Source: Bombyx mori (lineage: Eukaryota > Arthropoda > Insecta > Lepidoptera > Bombycidae). From it: 64,000 nucleotides of DNA. Below are positions 43,143-54,605 of this stretch, piece by piece. The stretch lies in assembly GCF_030269925.1 (NCBI RefSeq), contig NC_085121.1, positions 9,999,501 to 10,063,500 of the forward strand, written 5' to 3'. The translations under genes and the position numbers were made by a program. Below the pieces are notes generated by a model. The model ran no database searches and was not told the origin of the DNA. It saw only the letters and a program-made list of their open reading frames with translations. Numbering within the stretch: position 1 is the first letter of the stretch; every line of letters starts with the position of its first letter.

Positions 43143-44930
43143 TTTTAGGAATCAGAAGTGGAATGTTATAAAGAAATTATTAAGTTAACAAACGATCCGT
43201 ATAATTACAACTCAGATCATAAAATCTAACCTATACAGGTACAATCAACACGATTATTACTAAACCAATTACTGCAAACTTCTACAATCAATTTACAAAA
43301 ATAATAACAAAATGGCTTACGTGACCTTGCTAGCAACCAACACTGATTATCGCAAGTCGTCCGTGCACTGCGAGTGTAACGAGCAGAATGTGCGGAATTA
43401 TCTAAGTACCCTCCTTATATAGGTTTGCCGAGTATTCGATGACGATGTTTCGGAGGCTCCTTACAATATATTCAATACAAAATACAAATTTGAAAAGAGT
43501 CTTCTTATTGATTCCGTTATTTTCATTAGTTCAAATTCGATCAAACTAATAGACAGTATTTATTATCTGTAAACATAGTATGTATTATGTTAGCGACAGT
43601 ATTATGTCCGTTGGTGGAACGTATGCATTTGTCTTCGTCAATGGGGCGCTATTTGAAAAATGTCTATAAGCTTTAGAATCACTTGTAGTAAAGAGAAACA
43701 TTTGTAAAATAAAAAATAAAAACGTCGCATCTCACAGTTCTCACTCATTCTCTCAGTCTCTCCTCGTTGTTAGATTTACTAATCTGTTTAATCTAGCGTT
43801 TTTAATTGTTATTGTAATATCATTTCCGATATTTCCAGAAGTTTACGGTTAGTTGTTGGTTACTAACAAAAAAGGTATTATGCCGTAAGAGTAGCTTTAA
43901 TCAAAAGCTGATTAGAATTCTTTGATTTCGGCTAAATGCAACGACCGTTTGGCGTCTAAAATCTTTCTAGAATTTTTTCATCCTAACTATATTAATTTAT
44001 TTAATGTCAATAAATAAAACAGTAGATCTTAATAATTTGCCGATCCCAATAAACAATGATTCAGGATTAAACGAAGTGAACGAAAAACGACCGCCCGGCA
44101 TGTTTCCACCCATCTCCTGGCTTCTATTGTATTTTATCAAACATTCTTTTTTGCACCTAACGCGAATATATTTGCAATATTTATTATAACCATGCATTAT
44201 TACTGTGTTTTTTTCCGCTGAATATTGTCTTATACGTTTCATTTTAATTGTAAAATCTTCGTATACTTAATGAATTATTTATTGTATTTAGTTGCGAATG
44301 TTCCGCGGCGGTATCAAGATTACGATTTCTATAGATATAATCATTGATCAATGCGATCTCATTCGTTTTGATATTATAACGAAACTACCTACAAATATAT
44401 ATAGAAATCGTTTATCTATTTTTGTCAATTACTTATAAAACATTGGGTAAATGATTCTCCAACGAGCTCCGTGTAGGTATATTGTTAAATTACAAAAAAT
44501 TAAATTAGGTATATTCGTTTGTTCTACTGAGCTATGGGTATTGATAGTTGATGTTTATTGATAGGGTATTGATAGTGATGAGTATTGATAGAATAGCTCT
44601 TCACAATCAAATGAATATTATGATGAATGTATTAAAAACTATTTTACCGTGGTTTATTCTTAGGTTAAAACTCTTATCTGTATTTGAAAAGATAGATTTT
44701 ACAATTTGTATGAAGGTACCTGAATAAAAATGTATCATTAAATAAGTAAATACAAACTCCATTGAAGAAACATTCCGGGTTCGTTTGAGCCACTAAATCT
44801 AGAATTACAATATGAAGAGTTTGTTTGTGTGTTGTTTGTTTTTGTTTTAAGTTAAGAATAGCTTTCGGCCCGCAGTTTCTTTGGTTAGGACAACATTTTA
44901 TCTATTTGTTCAGCATTAGGCATGTAAGTT
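43143..44930. other. AT-rich intergenic DNA
   Basis: No supported gene; contains the small repeat at 44537-44592. Confidence 0.35.
44537..44592. repeat. Irregular short repeat 'tattgatag'
   Basis: Four to five copies of TATTGATAG within about 55 bp with variable spacers. Confidence 0.6.
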
Positions 44931-45176
44931 TTTTTATTTTTATTACTTAGATGGGTTGGACGAGCTCACAACCCACCTGGTGTTAGTGGTTACTGGAGCT
45001 CATAGACATCTACGACGTAAATGCGCCACCCACCTTGAGATATGAGTTCTAAGGTCTTAGTATAGTTACAACGGCTGCCCCACCCTTCAAGCCGAAACGC
45101 ATTACAGCTTCTCGGCAGAAATAGGCAGGGTGGTGGTACCTATCCGCGCGGACTCACAAGAGGTCCTACCACCAGT
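44931..45176 (-). mobile_element. Bm1 SINE, 5'-truncated
   Basis: 'gacgagctcacaacccacct' through to 'gaggtcctaccaccagt'. Confidence 0.92.
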
Positions 45177-46954
45177 GAGTGTACGCAACTCAGTTTTTTT
45201 GACATAACACCGACGTAGTTCAGCAATTTTGTGCGATATATTTATAATATAGACAAACGTTCGTCATTTATCGCTGTTTCTATTAGTGAAGATCGCATCA
45301 AAATCTGCAGCGGCGTTTAGGAAAAATGGCTTAGAAACAGACAACGAATTTGTTTTATACTATTTTTTTCATTAATCTGCAGGTTAAGTACTCGTTTGCC
45401 AGTTTAGGTTATAAAGCCTTTCTAAAAGTTATATGTATGTGTCTGGTTGAGACATTCTTTTCGTCGGCTTGCAGAGTAAGCAATGTAAGCAAAAAAGGTA
45501 ATAATATTCGTGTACTAGGGGTCCGGAGAGGCGGGGCCAGGTGTCAGTCGCAGCCTGAGATGTTATCTCTGACGGGGATGCACGCCGCCCGGCCCTCAAC
45601 CCCACGTTGGCGCGACACGACGACGGTCTAATTTTTTTTTTTCTTTTTGTGTACCCTGCTTTGTAATACGTAATTACTTACTGTACGCTCGTTAATTGTT
45701 TATGTGTTGGAGTCATAATAACATTTTGCACACATATGTATATAATATCAGTCAATACTAATACAATAATATTGTTGGCTTATATTCGATGAGATTACAC
45801 AAATGTCTGCTAACAGATTTCGTAGCTCCAATGGATTCTTTCATTTTCTTATTAGATAGATTTCATAGATGTTTGGGAATAATAATTCTAAATAAAATAA
45901 TCATTTTAGTTATATTTGATAATGAATATAATATGCTAAATAATTGTATTATAATAATCATAGATAGCATTCGATGAGAAGCACAAAGAAATAGAGAAAT
46001 TTCATGAAATCTTAAAAAAATACTAACCGTGCGCAATAAGTTGAGACCAGGGATATATAATAATTATTATTATAAGAGTACATAATATATTAGACCGACG
46101 ATGTACACTCGAGCTTAAAACTCTTGTTGCAACGAATAATCACATCTCCGTACTAAAGTCAGTTACTAAAAATTTGTTACAACAATCATAATTCGTACTG
46201 GTTCGTGCTCGGACACATTAAGTTAGCGAGTACCGGCCGGCCAATTATTTCGAATGCACTCCAACAAGAACCGAGTCCGGCTCATTCTTCCATCGGCGCA
46301 ATATGTTAACATGTTTTTTAATTTTTACACAAGACAGCCAAGAAAGGCAATCGCGAGTGCATACGCAGGAGTGAGATTTATAATAAGAAAACGCTCCTAC
46401 CGCGCATGCTCCGTAAGGATCTATAAATCTTTTAAGTACTTGCCCGGCCAATCCCTGTTGAGAAACGATAAATCATCCCTTCGGACGGTATCGTCGATTC
46501 GTAAATACGCTGTCCCTCTCGAACTCACAGTGTCTTATGACTATTAGATCATTTATCATTACGCTGTCTCGTTCGTTCCCGATAATAAATTCAATTCTGT
46601 TTTTGAATATGATTGTTCTTCGTTTTGTTTTGGTGTTTTATAGTGGGTACCGTCACGGACTTAGGTTTTTGATCGGAACTCGATTGGAATGATCGCGAGA
46701 ATTGGATTTCCATTTTAGATTTCGTTGTCCACGGTAATCATTCTTTTGCATTCTTATTTTGAATGCGGATTCATGTTTTACGTATTTATTTAGGCACATT
46801 TATTTGAATCGGATTCAGGGAAAGGTTTATTCGTTCAATAAGCTAATTTCGAAGACTTTTTGCATGTCAGATTATAATGTCTTTTAGAAGTAAAACAACA
46901 TGGAATTGTAAGTTTGAGAGACTATTAACGGGCTTTTGCTCTGTAAGCTTTTTT
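45177..46954. other. Intergenic DNA with a GC-rich block
   Basis: 45516-45632 is GC-rich and ends in an 11-T run. Its plus frame (RRGGARCQSQPEMLSLTG) is not recognised. The frame at 46254-46547 (97 codons, basic) also lacks a recognisable domain. Confidence 0.3.
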
Positions 46955-47110
46955 ACATTAGAAGGCCCGATTCGTATTAAATGGTTACTATAGCCCATAG
47001 ACATATAAACATGAACGTAATTACCTTTAATCGTCAGTATTCCGTAAAAATAACTCAACCTCCGGGGCCAAAATAGGCAGGGTTTTCGAATCGACCCTTC
47101 TGGGTTCGCA
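46955..47110 (-). mobile_element. Diverged Bm1 fragment
   Basis: 'aaatggttactatagcccat' and 'aaaataggcagggttttcga' follow Bm1 order; strongly diverged. Confidence 0.5.
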
Positions 47111-47261
47111 GTATGCGTTATCGTCGGTACAGAAAATGCAGTATTCCATTATCAGTTTAGACGTTGTACTCTGTGTGTTTTTATTAGTATGCGCAGCAGA
47201 CGCATACCCTGATGCTGAGTGGTTATCGATGTCCATGGACCTCACTAATTTAGAGGGTTTT

Positions 47262-47690
47262 TTTATTGCCCTTGTAGGCAGACGAGCATACGGCCTACCT
47301 GATGGTGAGTGGTTACCGTCGCCCATGGACTTCAGCAATGCCGGGGGCAGAGCCAACCTGCTGCCTACCGTTAAGTAAGTAGTAGGATATGTCATAGCGC
47401 TCGGGAAACACCATGGAAGGGAGAGCTCATTCCAAAGCCGGATGGTGCGTGGCAAAAAAGATCTTTGGAAACGCACTATGAATGAACGCAGTGGCTCCAG
47501 GTAGGATGGATGAACTCTACTCCGGTGGCGGGCGGTGCGATGGTAAAATCGAGATGCCGGTATCATCTCGAACAATTCCTCAGAGCACTCCCCATGGAAC
47601 ATACGGTAAAAAAATACAGAGGGAACCGAAGTCCCTTCGCAGACTCAGAGGCATAGCTGAACTGCTCTCTACTGTTTTGTAGTTTTCCTG
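47262..47690 (-). mobile_element. LINE (CR1/L2-like) RT C-terminal fragment with Bm1-like 3' end
   Basis: The minus frame reads LSLRRDFGSLCIF, frameshifts in an A/T run near 47614, then FHGECSEELFEMIPASRFYH, RTARHRSRVHPS and FLPRTIRLWNELSLP, the C-terminal end typical of CR1/L2-type reverse transcriptases. Next comes a 3' UTR ending 'ggtaaccactcaccatcagg', 'ctcgtctgcctacaagggca' and 'ataaaaaaa' at 47262. That 3' end aligns with the Bm1 3' end. Truncated and frameshifted. Confidence 0.75.
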
Positions 47691-47691
47691 T

Positions 47692-47900
47692 TTTTTTTCT
47701 CCACCTATTCGCTGGTAGCCTGAGGGGCTATTCCAGCAGGGCTTAGTATTTGAGCTCGCGGACCTCAACATCTTGCATCTCAGAAGACTTGCTAATATAC
47801 TAGCCCTAGCAAGAGCAGTGCTTCGCAGAATCTACCACCGGATCAGAATCGCGACCCACTAAGAAGATCCGTAGAGAAACTTAGTGGGCTGTGTCTATGG
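47692..47900 (-). mobile_element. Jockey-A 3' UTR with compensated hairpin
   Basis: 'ttcgctggtagcctgagggg', 'agcaagagcagtgcttcgca' and 'cccactaagaagatccgtag' with 'cttagtggg'. Both hairpin arms carry the matching change (G-C to A-T). Confidence 0.85.
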
Positions 47901-49283
47901 GACTTGGTTGTATGAGTGCGAGCCACACAGGTCAACCCACTGATTAAAGAGCACGATAGGCAGTTTAATACAGCTGAGATTTCGACTTCTTGTCTCAAAA
48001 TGGGTGGTCGCACGTTGTGGTTCTTTGGACAGCGATGAACGTTTTACACAAGGTGACCGGTGAGTTTTAACGGGTGAATAAAACAATGGCACATAGATGT
48101 AAATACAAAAAAAGTATTCATTCAAATTTCTTTATATTTATTTCTCGCTATTTACAGGGCCATAGTAAAGGCAACATTCGTTTTCTTAATAATAACAGAC
48201 TTCGTACACTTTTCTTCAGTCAGTAAGTACGCAGAGGTACGAGTTTAGTATAAACTTCGTTCGTTGTGTGAAAAAATAGCATTACTTTTTTATTATAAAT
48301 ATTATACACGAGCTCACGTAATTACAGTAATGAATAGCACAGTTAAATAGCAACCACATTTCACGAGTGTATTTAATTACAATAAAATTACTTACAAACC
48401 CTTATTTCTACTATCACTGGATATTTTCTCTTAACAGTAACATTTTATATTATAAGTAATCGTAACTAAAAAATTTACATGTACTATTCTTTACAACCCA
48501 TAAATCGTAGTTTCATTAGTTATCTGTGCTTTGGCCAGTGCGATAGGAATAAAAAAAAGGTTTTATTAAAACAGCACAGAGTATCTTTTTAGACAGCGTA
48601 ATGAATTCATTTAAAAAAAAAAACCATCACCAAACGATACTGAGAAGTTTGAAAAATTCGAACAATACCGTTTGTCCGCGTATTCGTTGTCTCCTCCACA
48701 AAAACTTGCAATAAATCATTGTCAGCAAAGAAGTTGACAATTTACGCTGTGTAACCGAGTCCCTTACATCACAAATAGATCTAACGGACAATACTTAGAA
48801 TAACAATGAATAATTTTCCACAAAAACAAAATCAAGCATTGCCATTCTTACGTGAACGTTTACGGAAAATTTATTGCAAATGTAAAACAAGGCGATTGTT
48901 TAGCTCACGCTTTAAATCATTATCACAAACGAACCTTAGATTTGTCACGAAGTTCTATTGTTGATAGTAAGCGACCTCTTTGTCTTATTTCTCGAAATAC
49001 ATAGATAACTCTTTTTTTTTTTAAATGAGGATTCTTAACACATTGGGACGGCTGACGTTTTGGTTTCTATTTTGTAGAAATGGTCGGAATTAACTTGGAC
49101 TATTCGTTATTTAGTAATAAGCGTAACACTCCCTATTAAAATAAAAAAAACCACACAGCGCTTTAGTAAACTTTTCATTCCACGTCAGGGGTTGCTTTAA
49201 ATGGGGATAATTTGTGAAATATGAAAATATGACATGGAAATTTAACATAACGTCGAATGAAGAGTTTCCTAAGCGCGATGAGG
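47901..49283. other. Presumed 3' UTR/3' flank of opa
   Basis: Unique AT-rich DNA downstream of the opa stop. Several AATAAA-like hexamers exist on the minus strand; the true 3' end cannot be chosen from sequence alone. Confidence 0.4.
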
Positions 49284-49915
49284 TCAGTATGCGGCCGCGG
49301 CGCCCGAGTGATGCATGAGATGGTGATGGTGGTACGATTCCTGCGTGGGACACCACCACTCTGGTACCCCGTGAGGCATCGCCGGCGCCGGTTGCTGAAA
49401 CTGACTCCAATGACCGCCGAACCCTATTTTATTATCCATGACCCCGTTACCGCCTATGTTCGTTAAGTGCGGGCCTTGGTTGTGATGTGGGGGCGCTGGC
49501 GGTCGCTCGTAAGGTTTCTGATCGTGGGGATTGAGGTATTTTTCGTTGAGGCTTTCTAATTTATCCGTTATGGTTGGTTGGTGATGGGGGTGGTGACCGG
49601 ATGGCGGGTGCGCTGGTTGGGCGGCAGGAGGAAGTGGTACAGTGGGACTGGCGGCGCCGGCTGTTACGCTGACGCTGCCGGCTGAGGATGAGTCATCACC
49701 GTCGCTGTCGTACCTAGGGGAAGCGTCTCCGGCAGCTCCGTGCACCTTCATGTGTTTCCTTAACGATGACGGGTGCGTGTATGACTTGTCACAGCCGTGG
49801 ATCCGACAGTTGTAAGGTTTATCCGACGTGTGCACGTGCGAATGCTTCTTTCGATCCGATGAATTTGCAAATCTTCGATCACACCCGGCGTATTCGCATT
49901 TGAACGGTTTTTCGC
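49284..49915 (-). CDS. opa: odd-paired (ZIC-family) last coding exon
   Basis: Partial CDS: the final exon, 209 codons after a split glycine, to the TGA at 49284. It opens with [20 protein letters not shown] (C2H2 finger 4) and [20 protein letters not shown] with [11 protein letters not shown] (finger 5), the diagnostic ZIC/Opa fingers, including the conserved [13 protein letters not shown]. The rest is a low-complexity tail: serine/acidic ([13 protein letters not shown]), Pro/Ala, His-rich (SGHHPHHQP and [11 protein letters not shown]) and a C-terminal AAAAY. ZIC proteins are nuclear transcription factors; Drosophila opa controls pair-rule segmentation and midgut development. The exon begins after a clear acceptor (...tttcttttcag|GC), phase 1, just before finger 4, the place of a conserved ZIC intron. 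Exons for the N terminus and fingers 1-3 are not visible up to 64000. Confidence 0.95.
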
Positions 49916-49931
49916 CTGAAAAGAAAAGAAA
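49916..49931 (-). other. 3' splice acceptor of the opa last exon
   Basis: On the minus strand 'ctttcttttcttttcag' precedes GCGAAAAACC; the AG lies at 49917-49916. Strong pyrimidine tract. Confidence 0.92.
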
Positions 49932-51387
49932 GATTTCAAATTACACAATATCATTTCGTTGAAGATTAAGGGAGTGCCGACTACCACCTCAGCGCTTTGT
50001 GCCTTAATATAGGATACGTTGAACAAGACCGCAATAGATCAGAAACCGGTAGCCGTAAACCACATTATTCTCGATCAAAGAATAAAGAGAGTGAATTCAG
50101 TGCGCGAATGTCCAATCACGCCATAAATAACCAGATTTGCTCGTTGTTTATAGTTTACGAGCGTAAATAAATATTCACAACAATTGCACGGGATACTTAA
50201 CACGACAATAAATCATATTTATAAGAAGACTTTGTCACATTGTCGTAACTTAACCTGATATGGTCGTAAATAAAGGATTTTGAACTTTAAATGGAAATTT
50301 TGAGAGTTCACATTCGATCTAACAAATTTTATATTTCAGATAATGCCATTCAGGCTACGCGTTCTCTTCGATTTAGATAAGTTTGTGATTGAAAAAATTA
50401 TTCAGATGTACAATATATTATCGAACATATAATTTAAAATAGATGTTGTCTTCGGCGATTCTATGAGCAGAAAATATCTCTAGTAAATTTTAAAATTAAA
50501 ACAGAATAAAAATTGACAAAGCATTCCTTTTCGAATTGTGCGAACCGTGCTTAACATGCTGATATTAAAAAAAAACCGACAATCCATCACAGAAAATATT
50601 TGACAAAACATTTTTTTCTAATGTTCTAGTTTCTCGCGCCCGTTTGTATATTTACAAAATCTTCACGTGTTCACCGAAACATGTGAAATGAGTGTTCGAT
50701 ACCATTCAATAAAATACGTCACAAGTGGGTGATGCGTTCGATGTGACCGCACAACAATGTATTGTGGTGTTTACAAATAAACCTCGGTGCTTATAATCTC
50801 ACGTATTGTGTTCGAAACTTGAATATCCTCGAGAATGCACAGATGCTAATCTCAAGTGTCTGTTAACGCTCCAATAATACAGCTTTTAGGCGTTCCCTTA
50901 CTGTTACCAAACTACTCAATGAATGTATCATACGTTCGGCAGCTCGCCTTCGATAAGCTAATACACCCTTACAATTTTTTGTGAACTCCAAAATTGATAC
51001 TTCGTTACAAATAAAGCAAATAAATATTTGAGTATCATTCTTATTCGGAGAAGTACCGCGATCCGTGAATCTTCAAAGTCTTTTAAAAGTTATAAAAACG
51101 ATTCGTGATGTCATTTTGTTTCTCGTTAAAATAAAAAGATCTCAATACCGAAACATTAATGAGTTTAATACGAGATAAAAGATTTATAAACATGTGTCGT
51201 CCGTCTAATTACTAATCGGGCGTTCTCATCTTCAACACAAAAAAGGGCCAGCGACAAATTCTATTAAGAGGCAGCGTGTTGTCTTCGCACGTGCCCACGC
51301 TTTTTAAATTTTGACATATCAACAAGCTCAAACGCAGTTTTGTAACACTAAAAAAAAACATGTGACATTAAATTGTTATCCTAAAAA
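49932..51387. other. Repeat-poor part of the opa intron
   Basis: About 1.45 kb of unique AT-rich DNA next to the last exon, unusually free of mobile elements for this window. No exon seen. Confidence 0.45.
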
Positions 51388-51691
51388 CTAGCTGATCTGG
51401 CAGACTGCGTAGTGCCTCAATCGATAAATAAAAGACCTAAACTTTTGTATAAAATAAATTTAAAACAAACAAAAGGAATCCGTCTGACGGGGGGGGAGGG
51501 GGAGGACATCAAAGGAAAAATAAAATTGTTATTTTTATTTAATTCCGAGAATTTTCATATTTATCTACTTTTTAAACCTTCTCTGGACTTCCACAAATAA
51601 TTCAAGACCAAAATTAGCCAAATCGGTCCAGCCGTTCTAGAGTTTTAGCGAGACTAACGAACACCAATTCATTTTTATTTATTTAGATAGA
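51388..51691 (-). mobile_element. Short Helitron, family D
   Basis: Starts 'ctagctgatctggcagactg' after an A and ends 'gttttagcgagactaacgaa ...' then 'tttagataga'. Mirrors 673-960. The T flank at the 5' end is not conserved (C at 51692), so that boundary is approximate. Contains a G-run 'ggggggggaggggg' at 51490. Confidence 0.75.
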
Positions 51692-52275
51692 CATAAGATA
51701 GATAATAAAGAAACAAAAATAAAACTGTTTAATTTATCTTATCGGCACTATGAACGAGTCTTGATTATATAAGTGTTTCAGATTAATGCATCCTTTCGTA
51801 ATTATTTGTATGGACAAAAGCTAAAAAACCACCGAATCTTTTGTGGTACTGGCTATGTCAAGTCTCGAGTATGGAAATAAAAACACGAGTTTGGAATGCA
51901 CATCGTGAATTCGTTGCATGCCACGCCGGGACACGGGCTAGGGTCAGATACTTATCTTAAACGGCTGTATCACCCACGGGAGACACTTTTTTGTGGCGTT
52001 TATTATCGATGTGAAATTTTATCTCCGGCTTGTATTCCCAAAGGAAAGCACAGATCAAATTATTTAGTCGCAGAAACACTCAAACCGATATCGCTACAAA
52101 GACATTACATAATTATAACTTAATCGTAAGTCTATAAGAAAATCGATAGTTAAAATAATTTGCGAAATACTCTGGTATTTTATGAGTCCGATTTTATTCC
52201 AAAATTAGTGCTGATTTATTTAGTAGATAATAGTCAACAGACCGAATCTGTGATCATTAAATATGCACATAGCTA
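51692..52275. other. opa intron, AT-rich
   Basis: No gene seen. Confidence 0.35.
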
Positions 52276-52529
52276 TTTTTTATTGTTTAGATGGGTTGAC
52301 GAGCTCACAGCCCACCTGGTGTTAACTGGTTACTGAAGCCCATAGACATCTACAACGTAAATGCGCCACCCACCTTGAGATATAAGCTCTAAGATCTCAA
52401 GTATAGTTACAACGGCTGCTCCACCCTTCAAATCGAAACGCATTACTGCTTCACGGCAGAAATAGGAAGGGCGGTGGTACTTACCCGCGCGGCCTCACAA
52501 GAGGTCTCCTACCACCAGTAATACCACCA
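52276..52529 (-). mobile_element. Bm1 SINE, 5'-truncated
   Basis: 'gacgagctcacagcccacct' through to 'tcctaccaccagtaataccac'. Confidence 0.92.
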
Positions 52530-54534
52530 GCTATGTCAATGAATGCCAACGATTCACAATTAAATCGCATTAGTACCTAAATGAATACATTTGGCACGTT
52601 GCCTGAACCGAATGTCGCGGTGTTAAGTTACGAATCGCTACTTAAGAGCGCTCCGCTGTGAAAACAAGCTTTTTAGAAATAGCACAACCGATGTGTAATC
52701 GAACACCTTCAGCCTTTGCACCCGGACTGTTGTAAATGGCTTTAGGTGAGTTTTTAGAAAAAACAAACCTAGTTTATTTTATATCAAGTTGCTTGATCTA
52801 AACGCAAAAAAAAAAGTTTAGATTTCGCTTATCAGAAAGCTTTTCAGTTAGAAATGGCCAAAAGGCCAATAGTTTTTATGCATCATGATAAAAAATTTTA
52901 TATACTTCTTGAAAATGGAATCATTTCTCTATGATGTGAATAAATAATAAATAAATAATGTCATTCGTTTTTTATTATATAATTTATTGTCCATACGAGG
53001 AATGACTAACATCTCATAATATCAAGTTACTCAATAGCCAGCAGTAAATGTAGTTTGTAGAATTTTTCAAAATGTTTTGGAACTAAGTGAAAATTTTCAA
53101 TGTCGACAGACTATCCGCAAGCTTGTCATCACCTTGAATTATAATTGGGTGTCACCTGATACACGTCCACCTGTTTTGAAACGTTTTCATTAGAAATTAA
53201 TTGAAAATGAGCACTATTTTTTTTTTTGCCATCGCATACTTGTTATGATGTATCTTAGTTCAGATCTTATTTTGCGATATGTGACTTTATAAATTGTTCT
53301 CACACTTTGGGTTGATACTGATTTAAAACAAGTAGAATGTTGTTTTTATTTTTTAAACAGTCTTTACTTAAGTCAGGATAGGATACGTTTGAGTTCTGGT
53401 GTTTGTATATTTTTATTGTTTATTAAATAGTGCATATCAAAGATAATTTTATCGTCGATAGAGGTCTCGGCTAATGGGCGGCCGATGACTGGTCATTCGA
53501 TTACAACAGGCCCGTTCGTCGGGACATGAACAAGCGCCATGTTTTGTTTGACCCAGTATACTAATCGCTACATTTCATATCAAACGACTATCTATTTTAA
53601 CGGCAGGGCTCTTCGCCTTTGTCCACTAATGAACTAACCATTCGAAAGTTTCTTATTCAAACTTGGTTTTTAGAAGTGTCACAAACATCACAACAATAGC
53701 CCTGATCGACGACAATGAGCGAGCGACACTTCCCCGAAAATCGATTTTCTCTCGCACACTTTAAAACTGATTCGTGCAACATCATACATAATGATTTATG
53801 ATCTTCCTTTTATCCATAGCGTATTTCGAATTAGAAAGATATATTAATATCTTCATTTTTTCACAGGTCGAAGAATACGGGCCCTCGATCGGGACGCACA
53901 AAAAGAATACTCAGGGTCGGGCGAGCACATTCGGCGCCCAACGACCGTGTGACAAGGTGCTTTATGCGGACGATTATGAGCAGACCGAATAATGTTCCAA
54001 TACCCGATAAATATCTGCCAACTCATACAAAAGCGTTCCAATAAAAATATAATAGTAAATGTAGCAACAACAGAGGCCACAAACTGCACAGTCATATATC
54101 TCTGATAAATTTAAATTAAAATGAAAATGTATAATCGAGAGGAGCTTCGAGTTATTCGAGTCTTGTCAACGTGAAAATATATAATAAAAAAACTACTATG
54201 ACGTGTAAATAACCCAAAACCTACAGCATCGATAATTTTGAACTCATTTTAACACTAACCAAAAGAAGGCGAGGAGATCTGGTAATACATAGTTTGGTCA
54301 TTAATCAGAAGACTCGCGCTTGCCGTACCTGCCCTCTTTAGCTGCTACTCCTGATCTCTATCATCCGTATGAAGTAGTATTTTAATAACCTCAATTTGAT
54401 TTCCTCTTGGTAACGAGCAATATAAACACGCAAGCGTACCTTTCTAGCCCGGAACTTGTACACTTACAGTACCTACTGTTGTATATTCTATGTATATTTA
54501 AATGGATTTTTCTGTTAGCATATCCCATCCCTCC
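52530..54534. other. opa intron, AT-rich
   Basis: No supported exon or repeat. Confidence 0.35.
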
Positions 54535-54605
54535 TCACTGAGCCCATGCTAACCCACCAGTCCTGCTGAAACTGGAAAAGGCTTCCAAGCCACCAGTAAT
54601 ACTTC
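54535..54605 (+). mobile_element. Jockey-B 3' terminal fragment
   Basis: 'ccagtcctgctgaaactgga' then 'aggcttccaagccaccagta'; 3' end only. Confidence 0.6.

Noticed and set aside
45516..45632. Pol III RNA gene ending in a T run
   Set aside because: GC-rich with a T11 end, but no A/B box pair or recognisable RNA fold could be established by eye.
46254..46547. 97-codon basic frame as a gene
   Set aside because: No recognisable motif, no splice or promoter evidence; could be chance in a GC-richer patch.
49111..49466. Frames overlapping the opa tail on both strands
   Set aside because: They overlap the low-complexity opa coding sequence in other frames and have no domains.
53798..54095. Upstream opa exon at about 53.8 kb
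   Set aside because: Frames contain no C2H2 finger or ZOC-like motifs and lack convincing minus-strand splice sites.
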